A stretch of 64,000 nt of DNA from Phanerochaete sordida (Eukaryota > Basidiomycota > Agaricomycetes > Polyporales > Phanerochaetaceae). Both the position numbers and the translations under genes were made by a program. This document shows, in pieces, positions 9,578 through 22,840 of this stretch. The stretch's first letter is position 1. Each line of letters begins with the position of its first letter. The stretch is from assembly GCA_019973155.2 (NCBI GenBank), contig BPQB01000074.1, positions 1 to 64,000 of the forward strand. The letters run 5' to 3'. The notes under the pieces were generated by a model. It had not been told where the DNA came from. It saw nothing but the letters and a program-made list of their open reading frames with translations, and searched no databases.

Positions 9578-11130
9578 TCATACCTCGGCGGTGAGCTTGA
9601 CTCGCTCGCCACCCTGCTCCTTGCCGAGCCTCCCTGAGACGACCTTGTCGCTGTCCCGAACGAGAGATTCCCTGGCAGTCTTCAAGGTATCCTCGCGTCC
9701 AGAGAGGACTGTACGATGGGTAGACAGTGTGCTATGCAGGGAAGCATACAGCTTGAGCTTCGTCCTGGGAGCGCATGAGCATTGCGATGGTATGAAAGCG
9801 GGTATAATTACGTCATATGATCTTTCACCTGTGACCAGAATCATTACTGCGCAAGCAGAGCGGAGGAGAAAGTCACTCACGAAATCGATTAGTTCCGTGA
9901 ACCTGTCCGCTATTTCTGGAGGTGGAACGGTCAACATGAGCTAACTCGATGACAGAAGATAGTTTACCCTGTGCTCCAGCGACCCACTCGTCCTGGGAGC
10001 ATTCCGACCATTTCTTCTTGGCCTCCTCGTAGGTGGATATATGCGCACTAACGTACGCGTCGAGGTCACGCCCGAGCAAGCGACGGACAGCGTGGTCCTC
10101 GCGCTCGGGCACGTCTCCAGGACGCTGGTATCCGTAGGGCGGCGGGGAAGGTGTGCGCATGGACGGAAGGCTGAATGGCGGGGGCGGGGGCGGAGTGCCG
10201 AAATCCGACTTCTCATCCTGTTCTCCACGCACTCGGGAGTCCTGCAAGAGCAGTCGCGATGCGTGAGCAACCACACCGCGCATCGCAATAGGAACGTACC
10301 TCCGGCTTGTCAACTCGGGCACGCTTTGCAGCGCGTGGGCGGTCCTCCGGGTCCATGTCTTCCTGTCGCTCTATGCGCTTCGTCACGCGACGCAGGGGCG
10401 GTTTGTTGCGCATTGACTCGGAAGGAGAGAATGCTGCATTGTAAATGATACTTGAAGAATCCTCTTGGAAATTGGCGTCGTGCTGGTGACGTTGTGCTTC
10501 GCTAGAACTGCCTGGGTCGAGAGCTTCCAGTTCGTCTTCAGCTTCTTCACGTATGTCCTCGAGAGACGTACGACTGTGCACATGGCGTCGAAAACCGGGA
10601 GGAGGTGGGGAGATGTAATTGTTACGCTTAGCGTCCTCCACGTCGTCGAGATCAGTCATAGAGCTGGGTATATGCGCTTGATTGGCGGAGAAGTCGTCGG
10701 ATACAGCAGCAGAATGAGACTTTGAAGCGGGCTGAACAAGCGATGGGCGAAAAGCAGACATTGGAGAGAGACCAGAAGCTGTAGAGAGAAGTCCGACCGA
10801 AGTAGGGATACGAGCGGCATGTTGGGCGAGCGAAGGCCGCGGGGAATGAGCACGGGAAGAGGAGTCTTCGAAAGATCTGCGAGCGTTGGAGAACTTGGCT
10901 CGTGCGAGCCCATTGATGTTGAGAGGCTTGTTGATACCGTTGAGAGGAGAGACGAACGATGTCAGAGTGTCGTGGGAGCCAGAAGACGTATGAGAGAATC
11001 CAGAGTTCGGGACAGGTCCATTTAGGTGGGTCGCGTTTGTAGAATCACTATGCCCAGAAGGTTGCTCGACGTCAGGTTGAGCGCGGAAAGGGGGCTTTTG
11101 CTGAGGAACAAATGGTTGGCGGGCACTCAT
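9578..11130 (-). CDS. Ecm11-like coiled-coil protein
   Basis: Five exons (11130-10300, 10241-9968, 9915-9881, 9828-9812, 9764-9578) give 447 aa. The long first exon encodes a low-complexity Ser/Pro-rich region and a basic stretch (RVTKRIERQED, AAKRARV) that could be a nuclear signal. The last ~110 residues form one amphipathic helical region (EIADRFTELIDFVKDHMTT, then KLKLYASLHSTLSTHR) resembling the C-terminal domain of fungal Ecm11 proteins, a meiotic synaptonemal-complex component in yeast. The helix is readable only if a 17-nt micro-exon at 9828-9812 is spliced in, and with it all phases agree. The family assignment is from memory of the domain pattern and is moderate; a nuclear coiled-coil protein is the safer statement. 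Confidence 0.6.
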
Positions 11131-11341
11131 CGTGGGCGACGGAGGATGGCAAGAGGCACGTCGTTGTTGCGTCGACGCTTATTTCATGACTGGCGCCTAT
11201 CAGCGCCACGAAGCGGGCGCCAGCGTAGGTGGCGCGGGAAATACGGAAAATCGAGAGGGTTCATAGCGCTACACAAAGCAAAAGAACAGTGACATAGTTA
11301 GTTCGTATCTGAAGGACAACTTGCCAACAGGGATAAAAAGT

Positions 11342-11431
11342 TGGACATTCAGGGGATTGAACCCTGGGCCTTTCGCAGTCAAGGTCACGTGACCATGCAA
11401 AGCGAGCGCGCTACCACTGCGCCAAATGCCC
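11342..11431 (-). tRNA. tRNA-Ala (anticodon TGC) with intron
   Basis: The minus strand folds as a cloverleaf. Acceptor GGGCATT/AATGTCC includes the G3-U70 wobble that marks alanine tRNAs. The D stem is GCGC/GCGC, the T arm CAGGG-TTCAATC-CCCTG and the discriminator base A. The anticodon loop reads TTTGCA, then an intron of about 18 nt with its own hairpin (GGTCACGTGACC). The anticodon stem has one C-A mismatch at its base. The gene lies about 115 bp upstream of the recyclin gene on the opposite strand. Confidence 0.85.
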
Positions 11432-11547
11432 ATGGGAAGCGGATACTTGGGACTACTTCCAGACGGCTGCGGCGGCAGTTCGGCACGAAGCTGTGGACGC
11501 GGTTTGCTGCTGTGCACGAGCTCGGGAGGGGATGCTCTCCGCACACT

Positions 11548-14500
11548 ATGGACAAGTTTACCACCCTTGAACCCGTCAAATTATACCCGACCTCCGCCTC
11601 GTCTTCCAAACGCGCCTCTCAGCCTCTGCGCTCTAGAGCCCCTGCTAACTTCTCTCTCGTCGGACGCTTGCCAGTAGACGTACACATCCTCATCCTCTCA
11701 CATGTCGCGATTCCAGACATTCCAGCATATGCCTTGACTTGCCGTGCCCTCGGAAGACTCTCCACTGACGAGCGGGTCTGGGAGAAGCGATGGCGTGCCT
11801 TCGGCGCCGAGCAACTTAGCCTCTCGGTTGTCTTGGACGAGCTCGAGTCTCAGTCCAAAGCGCGGAATGCGGTACGCAAAGGCAGCCTGCCTCCTACGCT
11901 CTCTGTCGACAACGCCGACGATGACTTCGGCGACTTCACCACAGTCAATGCGCCGGAGGATGCCATGGACGACTTCGTGTCCGGCTTCGCCGGTGCATCC
12001 ATCCTAAGCCCGACGACCGCGACGTGGGCCCCACCGAAACCGACGTTTCGCTCCCGATACATGCGCGCGCATATTCTGCTGAAGCCATTCATCCCAGCAC
12101 TGTCATCGCCTCCACATGCCATCCTCAGCGCGCTCTTCCGATCTCCGGCGCCGCCCCTCAGCCAGCAGTCTCTCATCCTTCGTCTGCTCTCGCTATTCCT
12201 ATCCGTTAGGGTCAAACCGCTACGAAGATGGGAGAGTCTACGGTCATCCCTACGCGCAGCTACAGATTTGTTCGGTGAAGCGCTGCTCACCGCGTTCGAT
12301 GCGAATGACAGCAAAGGAGACGAGGAAGCGATGGCAGAGATTGCGCAGGCGAGCTGGGACGTGTGGGATCCTTCAGAAGGCTCTTGGGAGCTCGCCCGAG
12401 CATGGATGGACAAGCAGGCAATATTCTACGAACAGAGTCAATGGGATCCTCTGGATAACTTTACGTGCGTGACCCTGGCACACCGCGCACTGTCACCCTA
12501 ATGTCGCTTAGGAAGGATGAGCAGCTGGACTTCGATGCCATGGACGCGTTCATCGCAAATATACTCGAGATCCTCAAGGAGCAGGGACGCCGTGCTGTCC
12601 GGGTGTTTCCTCCCGACGCAAGCGTTCTAATCTCATTTGCTGAGAGACTGGCGAACGAAGTGGTGCGTTGAACCAAGTGATTTCCTCTAGCAATGCTAAA
12701 ATCTCGATATCATAGGTAGGCGAGTACATTATCTCGCTCTTGACGCGAGCGCGCGAGATCTCGAACGAAGTGTACCTCAAGGCCACTGCTGCCAGCTTCC
12801 GCGAGTCATGGCGTATGGTAGACACTATTATCGAAGTTGCTACCGTACGCGCCGATTCTGCAGTGACCCGCACTCGCGCAGAAGATGTCGTGTAGGTTAT
12901 CTATCCCCCGCGAGCTCGTGTTCATACCCTAATGTCATCGCAGTTACCGGATGTTCGAGGCGAACATGGACGAATACCTAGATGAAGAAGTGGAGTACAT
13001 CAAGCTCTGCTTCGACCGGATATGTCGTACTTGGGAGAAAACGGTGCGTCCGCGTTTCAATAGCGTGCCCTGGAATTTCTAATGACATATATGTAGCTCT
13101 CTCAGCAAGCGTCCACGCCAACACTTCCGCACGAACAAGCACGTTTTCTTAGCTCGCACAACCCTGCGCTGGTCAAGCGGAACGTCCTCGCATCCTTCAC
13201 TGACGTGCTGTTACTGCCTGTCACGATAGTGCCGCGCACGACAGTCGCCATGGGCAAAGCATTCGGGGCTGCACTTACCACCGGTGGAAATGCAGCCGTG
13301 CAAGGCATTGCGATGCTGAACCCCCAGCGCTGGGGTGGAACGGGCGCCCTCGGCAAGGACGGCTATGCGGAGTTCAGTCAGGCAGGAACCAATGCCACTG
13401 TCTTCGACATTGGAGACGATGACGAGGACGATGAGAAAGAGAAGACCAGCGCGAAACAGGGAGAAAAGGTAGCCGATAGGAAAGACGTTCGTTGTGAGTT
13501 CTGCTTTTAACGCTTTGCAAGTACACACGACTTATGCGACGCAGCGTCCATGTCCTCGACCATCTCCGCTACCTCGACCTCGTCGAGCCTGGCACCTTCG
13601 ACATCGTCGAACTCAGGCTCTACGCGTGCATCGACACGAGCAACGACGCCAACGCCGTCCGGCTCTACTTCGGCAGCCAATTTCGATAAGTTCGAAATGC
13701 TGCTGTCGCTTGACACAGCGCTTGAACTCATCCATACGGACCGCGAATCCTTGAAGCGTTGCGAGACGTTCGCCGGATATCCAGGACAATACGGTCATCG
13801 CGTACGCGATACGTTAGAGGAGATCTTCGTGCTCTTCCTCCAAGCTCTGGGCGAGAGGCATATCAAGCCCGGTTTTGAAAGGTACCGCCTCTGCCTGCGG
13901 CGGTTTGAAATGCGCTAACATCGTACAGGGCTGCGGACCAAATGCGGGCGTACCAACCTGCCGAACATGAGGAGACAAACAGCGTCGCACCGCTACTTCA
14001 GTTCTTCGAGCTGGTACATGTAGGGGACACGATGCAGTCGATGGTGCAAGTCTACTTCGACAAGGAGCTGGTATGCCCATACACACGATGGGATAACTCA
14101 GCACCTGACCAATGGCTTGTCCAGGCACCGCATATAGACAAGACAGATTTCTTGAACACTGCCGTACGTGAAAAGAAGCGCTTTGAAGACACTCTCGACG
14201 ACTCTGTCGCTGGAGGCCTCAACACGGGCACCGAGACGCTTATGAACCAGGTGGAGCATATCATCACGAGGTACACAAAACCCCGCGAGTACTATCCGCC
14301 AGAGGACGAGCCACTCGAGCTTGGACCCACCGAAGGCTGCCGTGAGGCAATCAAGTGCCTGCAGATGCACTGTCAACTTCTGAAAGGAAGTACAAGTAAA
14401 GAGGTCCTTGAGGTTTTCTACCAAGAGATTGGTATCCGCTTGATTGCGTAGGTCTTTCCACCCTTCACGTGGAGACGGTAGCTCATCGTGCGACAGCATA

Positions 14501-14886
14501 TTGCAAAAGCATATCAAGCGACAGATTATATCTCTCAACGGCGGCTTCCAGGTCATTGCAGACCTGAACGCGTACCATGCATTTATCACATCGCTCAGGG
14601 TGCCCAGCATTGCGGCGGAGTTCTCTTATCTGAAGTTGCTAGGACATGTGTATGTAGTCGAGGACGCGAAGGACCTCGCGCAGATCGTCCGAGACGTCAC
14701 GCGCTACGGTGGAGCATATCGCCCAGAGGTAAGACATAGCAACTGCCCCGTGGTTCAGCCGCTGATGCAATCCTCCAGGATGTGTATGAGTTCATTCAGC
14801 GGCGGTCAGACTGGAAGAAGATCGAGAGAACGGTAGATAAGACCATGTATAATCTTAGCTTCAAGGAGGACTGTGTTATTTCATAA
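11548..14886 (+). CDS. RCY1: F-box recyclin-1 protein (Rcy1/Sec10-like)
   Basis: Ten exons (11548-12464, 12512-12662, 12716-12891, 12944-13043, 13097-13493, 13545-13881, 13929-14070, 14125-14447, 14497-14728, 14779-14886) give 960 aa with consistent phases. An F-box lies at about residues 37-80 (GRLPVDVHILILSHV, ALTCRALGRLSTDERVWEKRW). The rest has the long helical Sec10-like region of recyclins, for example VEYIKLCFDRICRTWEK and HIKRQIISLNGGFQVIADLN. Yeast Rcy1 and fission yeast Pof6 act in endosome recycling and exocytosis together with Skp1. An acidic linker and a Ser/Thr-rich insert lie between residues about 560 and 640. The ATG was chosen as the first in frame after the tRNA-Ala gene. 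Confidence 0.88.
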
Positions 14887-15098
14887 TGTTATTTGTTGGA
14901 ACGGCAGCCTGTAGAGGTATCCCAGAGGAGACCCCGTCTGACCAGATCAGGGATCGATGGACGAAGAGCCGACGAGAGGCTGTGGCGTGATTAGCATGGG
15001 CCACTCGGTTCCACAGGCCACTGCCGCTCGAGTATAAAACAAATGCTAGCCGCAGCCACGGTGGCTTATCTGAAACCACCACCATCTACAACCTGAGC

Positions 15099-15619
15099 AT
15101 GGCACCTAAGGAGTTCTCTCTGCGCTTACAGAAAGGTCAGCACGACGCCTATGCCGCAAGAGATTGTGGGAGCATTGCTCGGGCGCGCTAACGTGTCGTC
15201 TTGTCGCAGGAATCACTGGTGGTTTCGCACCACCGACCCCTAGCGCCATTTTCACGGTGACGGGCACGCCGCAGCGCGCCGAGCTCCAAATCACATCCGC
15301 GATACGCCCCGACGGCACGCCCTCGCTGCAAGACGCTCTGCCGAAGTCCCTCTCTGCGTCGGATCCCAAGACAGTCGCTCTCGTTGACGAGCTCTACGAT
15401 ATCTTGAAGACCCTCCCGGTCGAGTCGCCCCCGGGAAGCGAGGACATCTACGGGATGGACACCAGCATTGCATTCGGCTGCGATGACCTCATGTGGATGA
15501 ACGGCGGTCCGAGCGGATGCGGGGGCGGCAAGAGCGCTGTGCAGGCGACGGAGCAAGATAAGGCGAAGTTCAAGAAGGCCGTGGAGATCGTCGAAACGTT
15601 GGTCGGAGAGGCACAGTGA
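15099..15619 (+). CDS. hypothetical protein, 148 aa
   Basis: Two exons (15099-15135 and 15210-15619; intron GTCAGC..GCAG) give 148 aa. There is no signal peptide or membrane segment. The sequence has a Thr/Pro-rich N-terminal part (FAPPTPSAIFTVTGTP), an acidic helical middle and a Gly/Cys patch (MNGGPSGCGGG), ending in a charged helix. I do not recognise a family. Clean splice junctions and a single ordinary stop make it likely to be a real gene. It converges with the DUF3684 gene, leaving about 190 bp between their stops. Confidence 0.65.
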
Positions 15620-15807
15620 GCTCTCGACAGCCCACTCGGATGCGTATGTGGCCAATGAGTAGTGTAGTATTGCGAAGTATCCAAGCAGAAATCAATCATC
15701 CAGAGCAACATCCAGAGCATACTGCTATCAAACTGCTGTAGGCTATCTATACAATGCTGATGCACGGGGTACGAGAAATGGAATGCCGTCAGCCTGAAAC
15801 GTGCAAT

Positions 15808-18800
15808 CTAGCGCGTCAACGATGGGCTGGTGAGGAGTCGCGTGAAGGCTGGCATGAAGCGTTCGCAGATAGCCGAGAACCAGAACTCATGCTCTGCGTT
15901 ATGAGGCTGCACGAGATTATGCGCAATCTCGTGTGCAAGCGTGAAATACCTGTACAGATGTGAGCTACCACAAGCAACTAGAAATCGAAGCATACCACGA
16001 CGTGTAGGCCTCACTCATTTGTCCTTGGTCGACCTGGGCATCATCTGCAATGGACAGCCGTTAGACAAAGTACCGCTATGCTCACCAATTCACACTTACG
16101 CCAAGCTTCGAAGAATCGCAAATTACAGAACAGAGAGGCGCTGCGGTTGAAGGCAATGGTGCCACCAGACAGGTCGTAGAAAATGTGCAGACTCGACGGC
16201 GGGAGATTGTATACTTCACCAAGAGGCTTGATTATGTGGACAAAGCGCGCGAGTGCCTCCTTCTTGCCAGCCATGACTTCCTTTGGATGCTTGACGTCTG
16301 TAATGCGCGCATCAGCACCACGTATGGCACACAGATGAGGAAATGCGAACCTCTGCTGAAAAAGATCTTGATGCTTCCCATATCGCCGACGTGCACCAGG
16401 TCTAGGGCCTGGCCAGAAGCATCGCAGTAGCTATCGTTGATCGACTCCTTGACGACTTTCATGTCCTCCTGAGTCTTGCTCTTGAACAACTCGCTCCTCT
16501 CTTCACGACATGCACGGATGGCCATGTCAATGTTAGCAGCTGGTAGATTGTCAGCTGCGTCTGGTCCGTAACGAGTTCGACGCAGACACTTACATATATT
16601 GTGCATAGGAGTCGGACCAGAGGGAGTGATTGGTCGAGAAGGAGACGGACGCGGAGGCTGCAGGAGAGCGCCACCGGCGCCGGTATCTTGTCCGGTGCCG
16701 CTTCTGATAGCAGGCTGGTCATGGTCTGGTGGCGGCCCTTCAGGCGTCGTTCCGAGCAACGACTGGCCTGGTCTTCCTGTGAACTTCTTCTTCCAGTTGT
16801 CGATTGAACTGCGGAACGGTGAGCGCGAGGCATCCTGAGGAGAAGTCAGTGTCGACGCGTCCGGCAGACTGGCGTTCTTCTCGTCGCTTGCTAGCAGGTC
16901 AGACGATGGCGATTGTAGTCCAGCATCGGGCGATCGAAGCGTGGTCTGCTTTACCTTCTCCGCTTCGCGTGCGAGATCTTCAGCCGCCTGTCGCTGTGCC
17001 TTCTGGCGTTGTAGAATTCGATCGACTATAAGACACAGTCAGCTGCCACAAATTGTCCAGCGGCGCTTGTATTCACCATTGTAGCCCCTCCGTCTCAGTG
17101 CCTTCAAGTCCGTCGAGAGTATGGTCATGAACAGTAGTGCGTCACTTGCCCGTGGGTGTTCGAACAGAAGGCGACAGAGCGAGGTGGAGACTCTGGTATG
17201 GTAAGTGATCTAGTCACGAGCGGCATGGAAGCAGAACTCACTCATACATGTCGACAATGTCGTTTCCTGCAAGCCAGAGCTGGATCGGACCGCGTCCCTC
17301 CCTGAATGCGATCGCGGAAGCGTCCTGATTCTTCGTGATCCTAGGCTGGTCATACGCCAGGGACTTGATGACTGTCAGCTTCCCGAACGTGCGCACGATG
17401 AAGTTCTTCTCCTGATTCAACCAAGAGTAGGGCACACGAGTTTGAGCATGCGTGTGTTCATGTAAGAACAGTGGCAGTCGCTCTAATATCAGGGTTCGGA
17501 TATCCTGTCCGCGCTTTGAGTTCTTGATTTCCGTGGTCTGCCGGTATTCGTCCTTGATCAACGAGCTCAATCGCCGTGAGCCCAATTCTTGATAAAAGTC
17601 TTGTCCGAGATGTCAGTAGGCACAGAGAAAGCCCTAATGATAAGATAAGTTACCTTCCAGGAGGTCTTCCTGAGGGCAGCTGAACACCGTATCGCCGAAT
17701 AACTGGTACGCGTTCGTATCGTCCGCGACGACCACTTTCGTGGCAGGCAGAAGATCGTACTCATAATCCCAATCATCCTCCTCGTCGGCCTCTGCATGTT
17801 TCTTCTCGCGCCTGATGCGACGCATCCCTAACAGAATTGAGGAGCGTTTCATCAGCGCGAGCGTCGTACCCGATAGCAGACGTCGGTTGACAGCAATATT
17901 CCGAAGTTCTGTCAGGAAGCTATCAGGCGCGCATCGGTCAGTACGCCTCTCGTAAGGAGCGTGCAGACTCACTTTTCTCTTCCTGCTGCCATATCATAGA
18001 AGCGACGAGGGCTGTCTAATAGGATCTGCGCCACCTCTTCCACTGTCGGCTCACGTTTAGTACCGCACGCGCTCAAGAACTGATTTGCGGTAAGACCGAA
18101 GTCGACGAAGGTGAAAAGCTTGGAGTGGAGCTGCTGGGTATCCGACTTGCTGCGGAAGTAGCATTGGCGAGGGGCCATGAGTCGCAGCGATTTCTCTCCC
18201 TCAGACCTCACCGGGACGATGAGGGACTGAGAGAGCGTCTGCAGTTGCGAAGGAGTGAACTCTGTACATTGTTAGCCGCTGAACGTCGTGAGGCAACCAT
18301 CCACAAACCTGTTACATGGCCTGCCATGAGAGCAAACCACTGCTTCGCAACGTCCTCGCTATCCGGTGGCGTCGTAGTCAGCACTTTCACAAGCGCTGCT
18401 GGTGGCGGATGATCGGGTACGCCCAGCTTGATGAGGTCTTCTGGAGACAGCGATGAACTTGCGACCGGAAATCCTATGACACTCCATTCCCGCCGGGCGA
18501 AGACCTACATGCCGATGAGTAAGTAATCCTCGCACCGGCATACACTCAGCTAGACGTACTTCGATCGGCTTTGCAAGGCACGGCTTGCCGTTACGAAGCG
18601 CGGGGACGAACGCTATGTTGGCGAACTCGGCTGGACTATAAGCAGCATACCGAGTTGAGTGATTCTCGAAGAAGTATTTGAGGGCTTGCGTGCGGACGTC
18701 ATTGTTTGTACTGGCGGCAAGACCGAGCAAGGTCTGTAGTGGAGGCGATCGGAGAAGTCCAAGACGAAACAGAAATTTCGCTGCACAGCATGTCAACATG

Positions 18801-21800
18801 CGGTCAGCACCGATAGTCCAACCGAACTCACCTTCCTCGGACGATGGCTTCCATTTCGTCTGCCCCCAGTCGATGACTGGTAGACCAAGCTTGCGGAATG
18901 TGTCTAGCGGTTCGTATAGCTGGTTCGCGCGATATCGCTCTGGTTTCGCAGCAGCACTAGGAGCTGGCTTCTCCCCTTCACGTGTCTCTTCCCTTGGAAT
19001 AGCGGCTGTGAGCTTGAGTCGTTCGATCTCGTCGTTACTCAGCGTAGATTGCACAGCAACCAGATACTTGATGAGATCGACGATAGACCAGTCTCCAGTT
19101 TTGATCATTCTTGTGTACCGAATTAACAACGGGCAGAGAGAGGAGAAGACGGGAGACACACCGGTTGAATACGATTTGGAGGTCAACGTGCTTTCGGACT
19201 CCAAGCGCCTCCAAAACCTTCTCAAGCGTACCCTTGATTGGTGCACCAGAAGGCAACTTGACGAGAGGGAGATCGGGGAACACGTGAGCGTTCTGGAAGT
19301 ATGACTCGCCTGGCAGCTTCATGCCCATGATGGTGGGGATGCAGGACACATCCTTCAGCAGATCGGTAATAGCTTGCTGAGATGTTTTTGGAGAAGATGG
19401 CCAAGCACGCGTTAAGACCTGTAGGACGCGTTCGGCCCAAGGGGCAGAGAGAGTGATGTCGTGTTCGGGGTCAGCAGTCCGGATCTCAGGATCGAGAATA
19501 TGGCGAAGCCAGGAGGGTAGGTGGAACTCTTCCCAGCCGAACGCGGCCTTCAGCCATTGCGGGTCGAAGTGTCTACTGGCGCTTGGCGGTAGGAGGGATG
19601 GAGGCAAAGGGCCGTCCAGCGGAATGGCAGCAGCACGGTTGTTCAAGAAGGACTTGATAGTGTTCAATGGAACGATCTTCTCGCCTGCTCCACCCGGAGT
19701 CCCGGTGATCATGACGGCGGCGTTCAGAAGCTCTGCACGAGCGCGTTCCATCTGCTTCACTGCGCCGGACTTGTACAAGTCGATCCACCACTTGAAACAG
19801 GCCACCATCTCTGCCTGTTGAGACACTCAGTGTCACGAGGCTCGCAGTCTCGTGAATGAAAAGCGCACCTCAGGCAAGGGTCTCGCTCGGAGCTCCTTGA
19901 GAACATCCGTGAACGTGATCTCCTTGATCAAGTCCCGAGCCTGCAGTGTCGCAACCATCACTTTAGCGTTATCCATTATGTCTGCCGGAAGCGTGGGTAG
20001 CTGTTTCAAGAACTCTGTGAACGTAGGGTTTGGCAAGCGAACTTCGGAAGCGCCTCGAACGCCGACCGTGGAGATGATGGGGAAGGGGTGTGTAACCTGC
20101 TCGCCGGTGATGAAGGCGAATGGCGAAGAGGCAGAGGAAGCGCATGAGAAGAATGCCTCCTCGAGTGATGTAGAGACCTGCGACGCGGGCGTCGATGCAT
20201 GGAAAGTGAAGAATCTCAAGGCATGGAGTGCTCGCGCGGACAGCTGCCTGCGGGTCTCCGCCGTGTCACCAGAGTCTGACTCAGCGTTCGGCCAAAGAGC
20301 AGAGACGATGTGCATCTCTTCCTCATAGGCAGTCCGCGCAAGATAACCGCCAACGCCCAGCAGTTCTTCGTTCCATACTGTACAAAATGCTCATGAGTAA
20401 CGACAACTCGCAGAGGGATCTAAGTATCATGCTTACCGCGAACATTGCGGTCGCTGTGTTACGAGGTTCAGTCACGATTCCACTATCTAGTAGCATGCGA
20501 TAGCGTACGTACATGAAGTCGATGGATTCACGCTCGACCGTAGGGATAAACCGGGCCGACATATGGCCGCCAATTCCCGTTGTTTGACCAGTCGAGTGAC
20601 CCTTTGAACAGTGAGTTGAGACACGACCAACAGTATCGTACTGAAAAACTCACGATGAAGACACGCCCTGCACCGGTGCTGCGTATGGCTCAACTTCGTG
20701 TCGATTCCGGCAAGCGCGTGTGCAGACTCACCCATCGATGTCCGCACGAAGACCTTGGAAGATACTCCCAGTCCCGGCTGGGCTTTGCTCATCTTCCTTC
20801 TTACTGGCATCGTACTCCTCCTTCCCAGTCTGGACAACACATGAATATATACACAATGTCGTCTATGAGGAGTTTTACATACATATATCAACTCATACTT
20901 CATGTGTGTTGGAGGGTTCTTCTTGGTGGCACGAAGCAGCTCCTTCTTCATGCGCTCGTCTAGGCGAACCTCCACCTCAGCGGAGAAGACCGCCAAGGTC
21001 ACATTGAGCTCATTCACCGAAAGAAGCTTCCTCTGTTCCTCCGCCTCTCTCTCTTCCGTATCGTCGGCCACTGCAACAGGCATCGGTGAGGGCTCTCGCT
21101 GCGGAGTACCGGAAAGGGTCGAGAAGAGAGATGAGAAGAACCCTGACGCCACGGCTTTCCGAGCTTGTTGCTGTTCCACGGCAATAACTCGCTTGCGCTG
21201 TTTCGTAGACGAGCCGGCCGCGTAAACCCACTGCATTACTTCGGCTTTGATACGCAATGCTACAATACGGTAACAGAGATCAATTAGTGGACGACCAAAC
21301 GAGTAGGTGAGTTCGTACGCATGACGTTCACCCCTGTGACCTTCATAGTGCTCTTCGCCGTCTCGGCTTTCAAACCCTTTCGGAGACCGATTGATTTCGG
21401 AATACCGCGGTCCTTCTTTAATCTGGCCAAGCGGCGTCCGTCGAAGAACACGCTGACCTCAGAAAGGCGTGCCATGAAGGTAATGGACGACGCAAGAAAG
21501 CGTATGAAGTCGAAGGGAATCGGCGGTGGGCCTGGCTCCCGAAGCGGCATGCTGAATGTGGTCCATCGACTATGCTCTCCCTCGGGCAGCTTGCCTCTCC
21601 GGGCAAACAGCTATACGGGATCTTAGACGAGTTGTTCTGCATAGCTGAGTGAATCATACCTGGTCCTTTCCGCCCTTCCAGTAGAAACCCATCCACTGAT
21701 CTGCTAAGCGTTGGCGGGACGGTCTTACACTCAGCACTACAGGACTCACCGCCGGACGTGACGAAGGGCTCTTCGGTTACGGAGAACAGGCTATAAAAAC

Positions 21801-22406
21801 CTACACCAAAGGCGCCGATCTTTTCTTCGTCGGGATTGCCCTCGGCTTCTCGGTAGTTAGCAAGGCGTTCGAGCAGGTCGTCAGTTCGTCGACGCACCGA
21901 TCTTCTTCAAACGGCTCCAATCTTCGTCTCGAAATGCGATCCCGTCGTTCTTGAACGTCCATTGATGTACCTACCCCCAAAAGTGAGCGAGCCAGGATGA
22001 CGTGCGTCATGCAAGCCGTACTGCTGCTGTCTTCAGGTCACCAAGCTTCTCGACTGCGCCGTCATCTGCAGGTCGCTCATTCTGACCCTCCGCAATCTCT
22101 CGCTTACTCAGGTACGCCTTGCTTTCAAAATGAATCTCGACAGCATTCGAGCTGGCGTCATCTGAGTTCTGGAGCAACTCGCGGAATACTAGAATGAATG
22201 AAGGTCAGGGAACACACTGCGCGACTGACGCGGTTGACGCACCCGTGAATTCTCCGGAATAGCGGGCGAGTACTTTGTCAATCAGAGCCCTCTGATTAAC
22301 CTCGACGGACTCGTCATGGCCACTGGCCCACTGTACATGCCAGGTTGGTGCTGACAAGGGACTGACACTGCGCGCAACATACCAGAGCGTCCCGTGCTTG
22401 GGACAT
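15808..22406 (-). CDS. DUF3684 large fungal GHKL-ATPase-like protein
   Basis: A gene of about 6.6 kb with many short introns, coding for roughly 1,600-1,700 aa. The first exons can be joined precisely (22406-22383, 22330-22243, 22188-...) and read MSQARDALW, then VNQRALIDKVLARYSGEF and FRELLQNSDDA. The last is the N box (Glu and Asn) of Hsp90/sacsin-type ATPases. WTFKNDG is the likely second nucleotide motif and IGAFGVGFYSLFSVTEE the glycine lid. The C-terminus (15,810-16,000) carries LAHEIAHNLVQPHNAEHEF, an HExxH zinc-protease-like motif. This combination fits the conserved fungal DUF3684 family, whose function is unknown; a chaperone-like role is inferred from the ATPase fold. I did not resolve every exon in the middle, but no inactivating stop was evident. 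Confidence 0.85.
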
Positions 22407-22758
22407 AGTCCGGACCGGCGTTCCAAAGTCAAGCTATGGGCCTAGAACAGCGGGAGGTAGTCTAAGGGAATGCGCTGAAGGACGTAGGGTAAGATCAGGT
22501 GGATGGTAACATGAGCCATGCACGTCGTGCGGATACAGTGTGTTAAGCGTCAGTACTGCTCTTAGACGGGCGTCGGGCGTCAAGATCAACATGCCAGCCA
22601 TACACGCTGGGATCCTGAGATCTTCTCCGAGAGCACGGCGGTAGTTGAGCACAAGCGAGTAAGTAGTATGTATAGAGGCTGTAGCATAGGGTATATATAC
22701 TCACCGCTCGGTGATCTCAGACTCAGCGCATGCAAAAAGCATTGGACACGCCAAAAAG
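22407..22758. other. intergenic, no supported gene
   Basis: The region lies between the DUF3684 start and the first tRNA-Pro gene. GGGTATATATAC at about 22,689-22,700 is the only TATA-like element. Confidence 0.45.
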
Positions 22759-22840
22759 GGGCTCAACCGGGATTCGAACCCGGGATCCCTTGCATTCGGT
22801 ACCACCCAAAGCAAGTATCTTACCTCTAGACCATTGAGCC
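22759..22840 (-). tRNA. tRNA-Pro (anticodon TGG) with intron, copy 1
   Basis: Cloverleaf on the minus strand: acceptor GGCTCAA/TTGAGCC, D stem GTCT/AGAT, anticodon stem CTTGC/GCAAG, T arm CCGGG-TTCGAAT-CCCGG. The anticodon loop reads TTTGGG, then an intron of about 10 nt and a T. The 3' side is followed by a run of five T (on the minus strand), the usual polymerase III terminator. Over its whole 82 nt it appears identical to the copy at 23628-23709. Confidence 0.92.
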
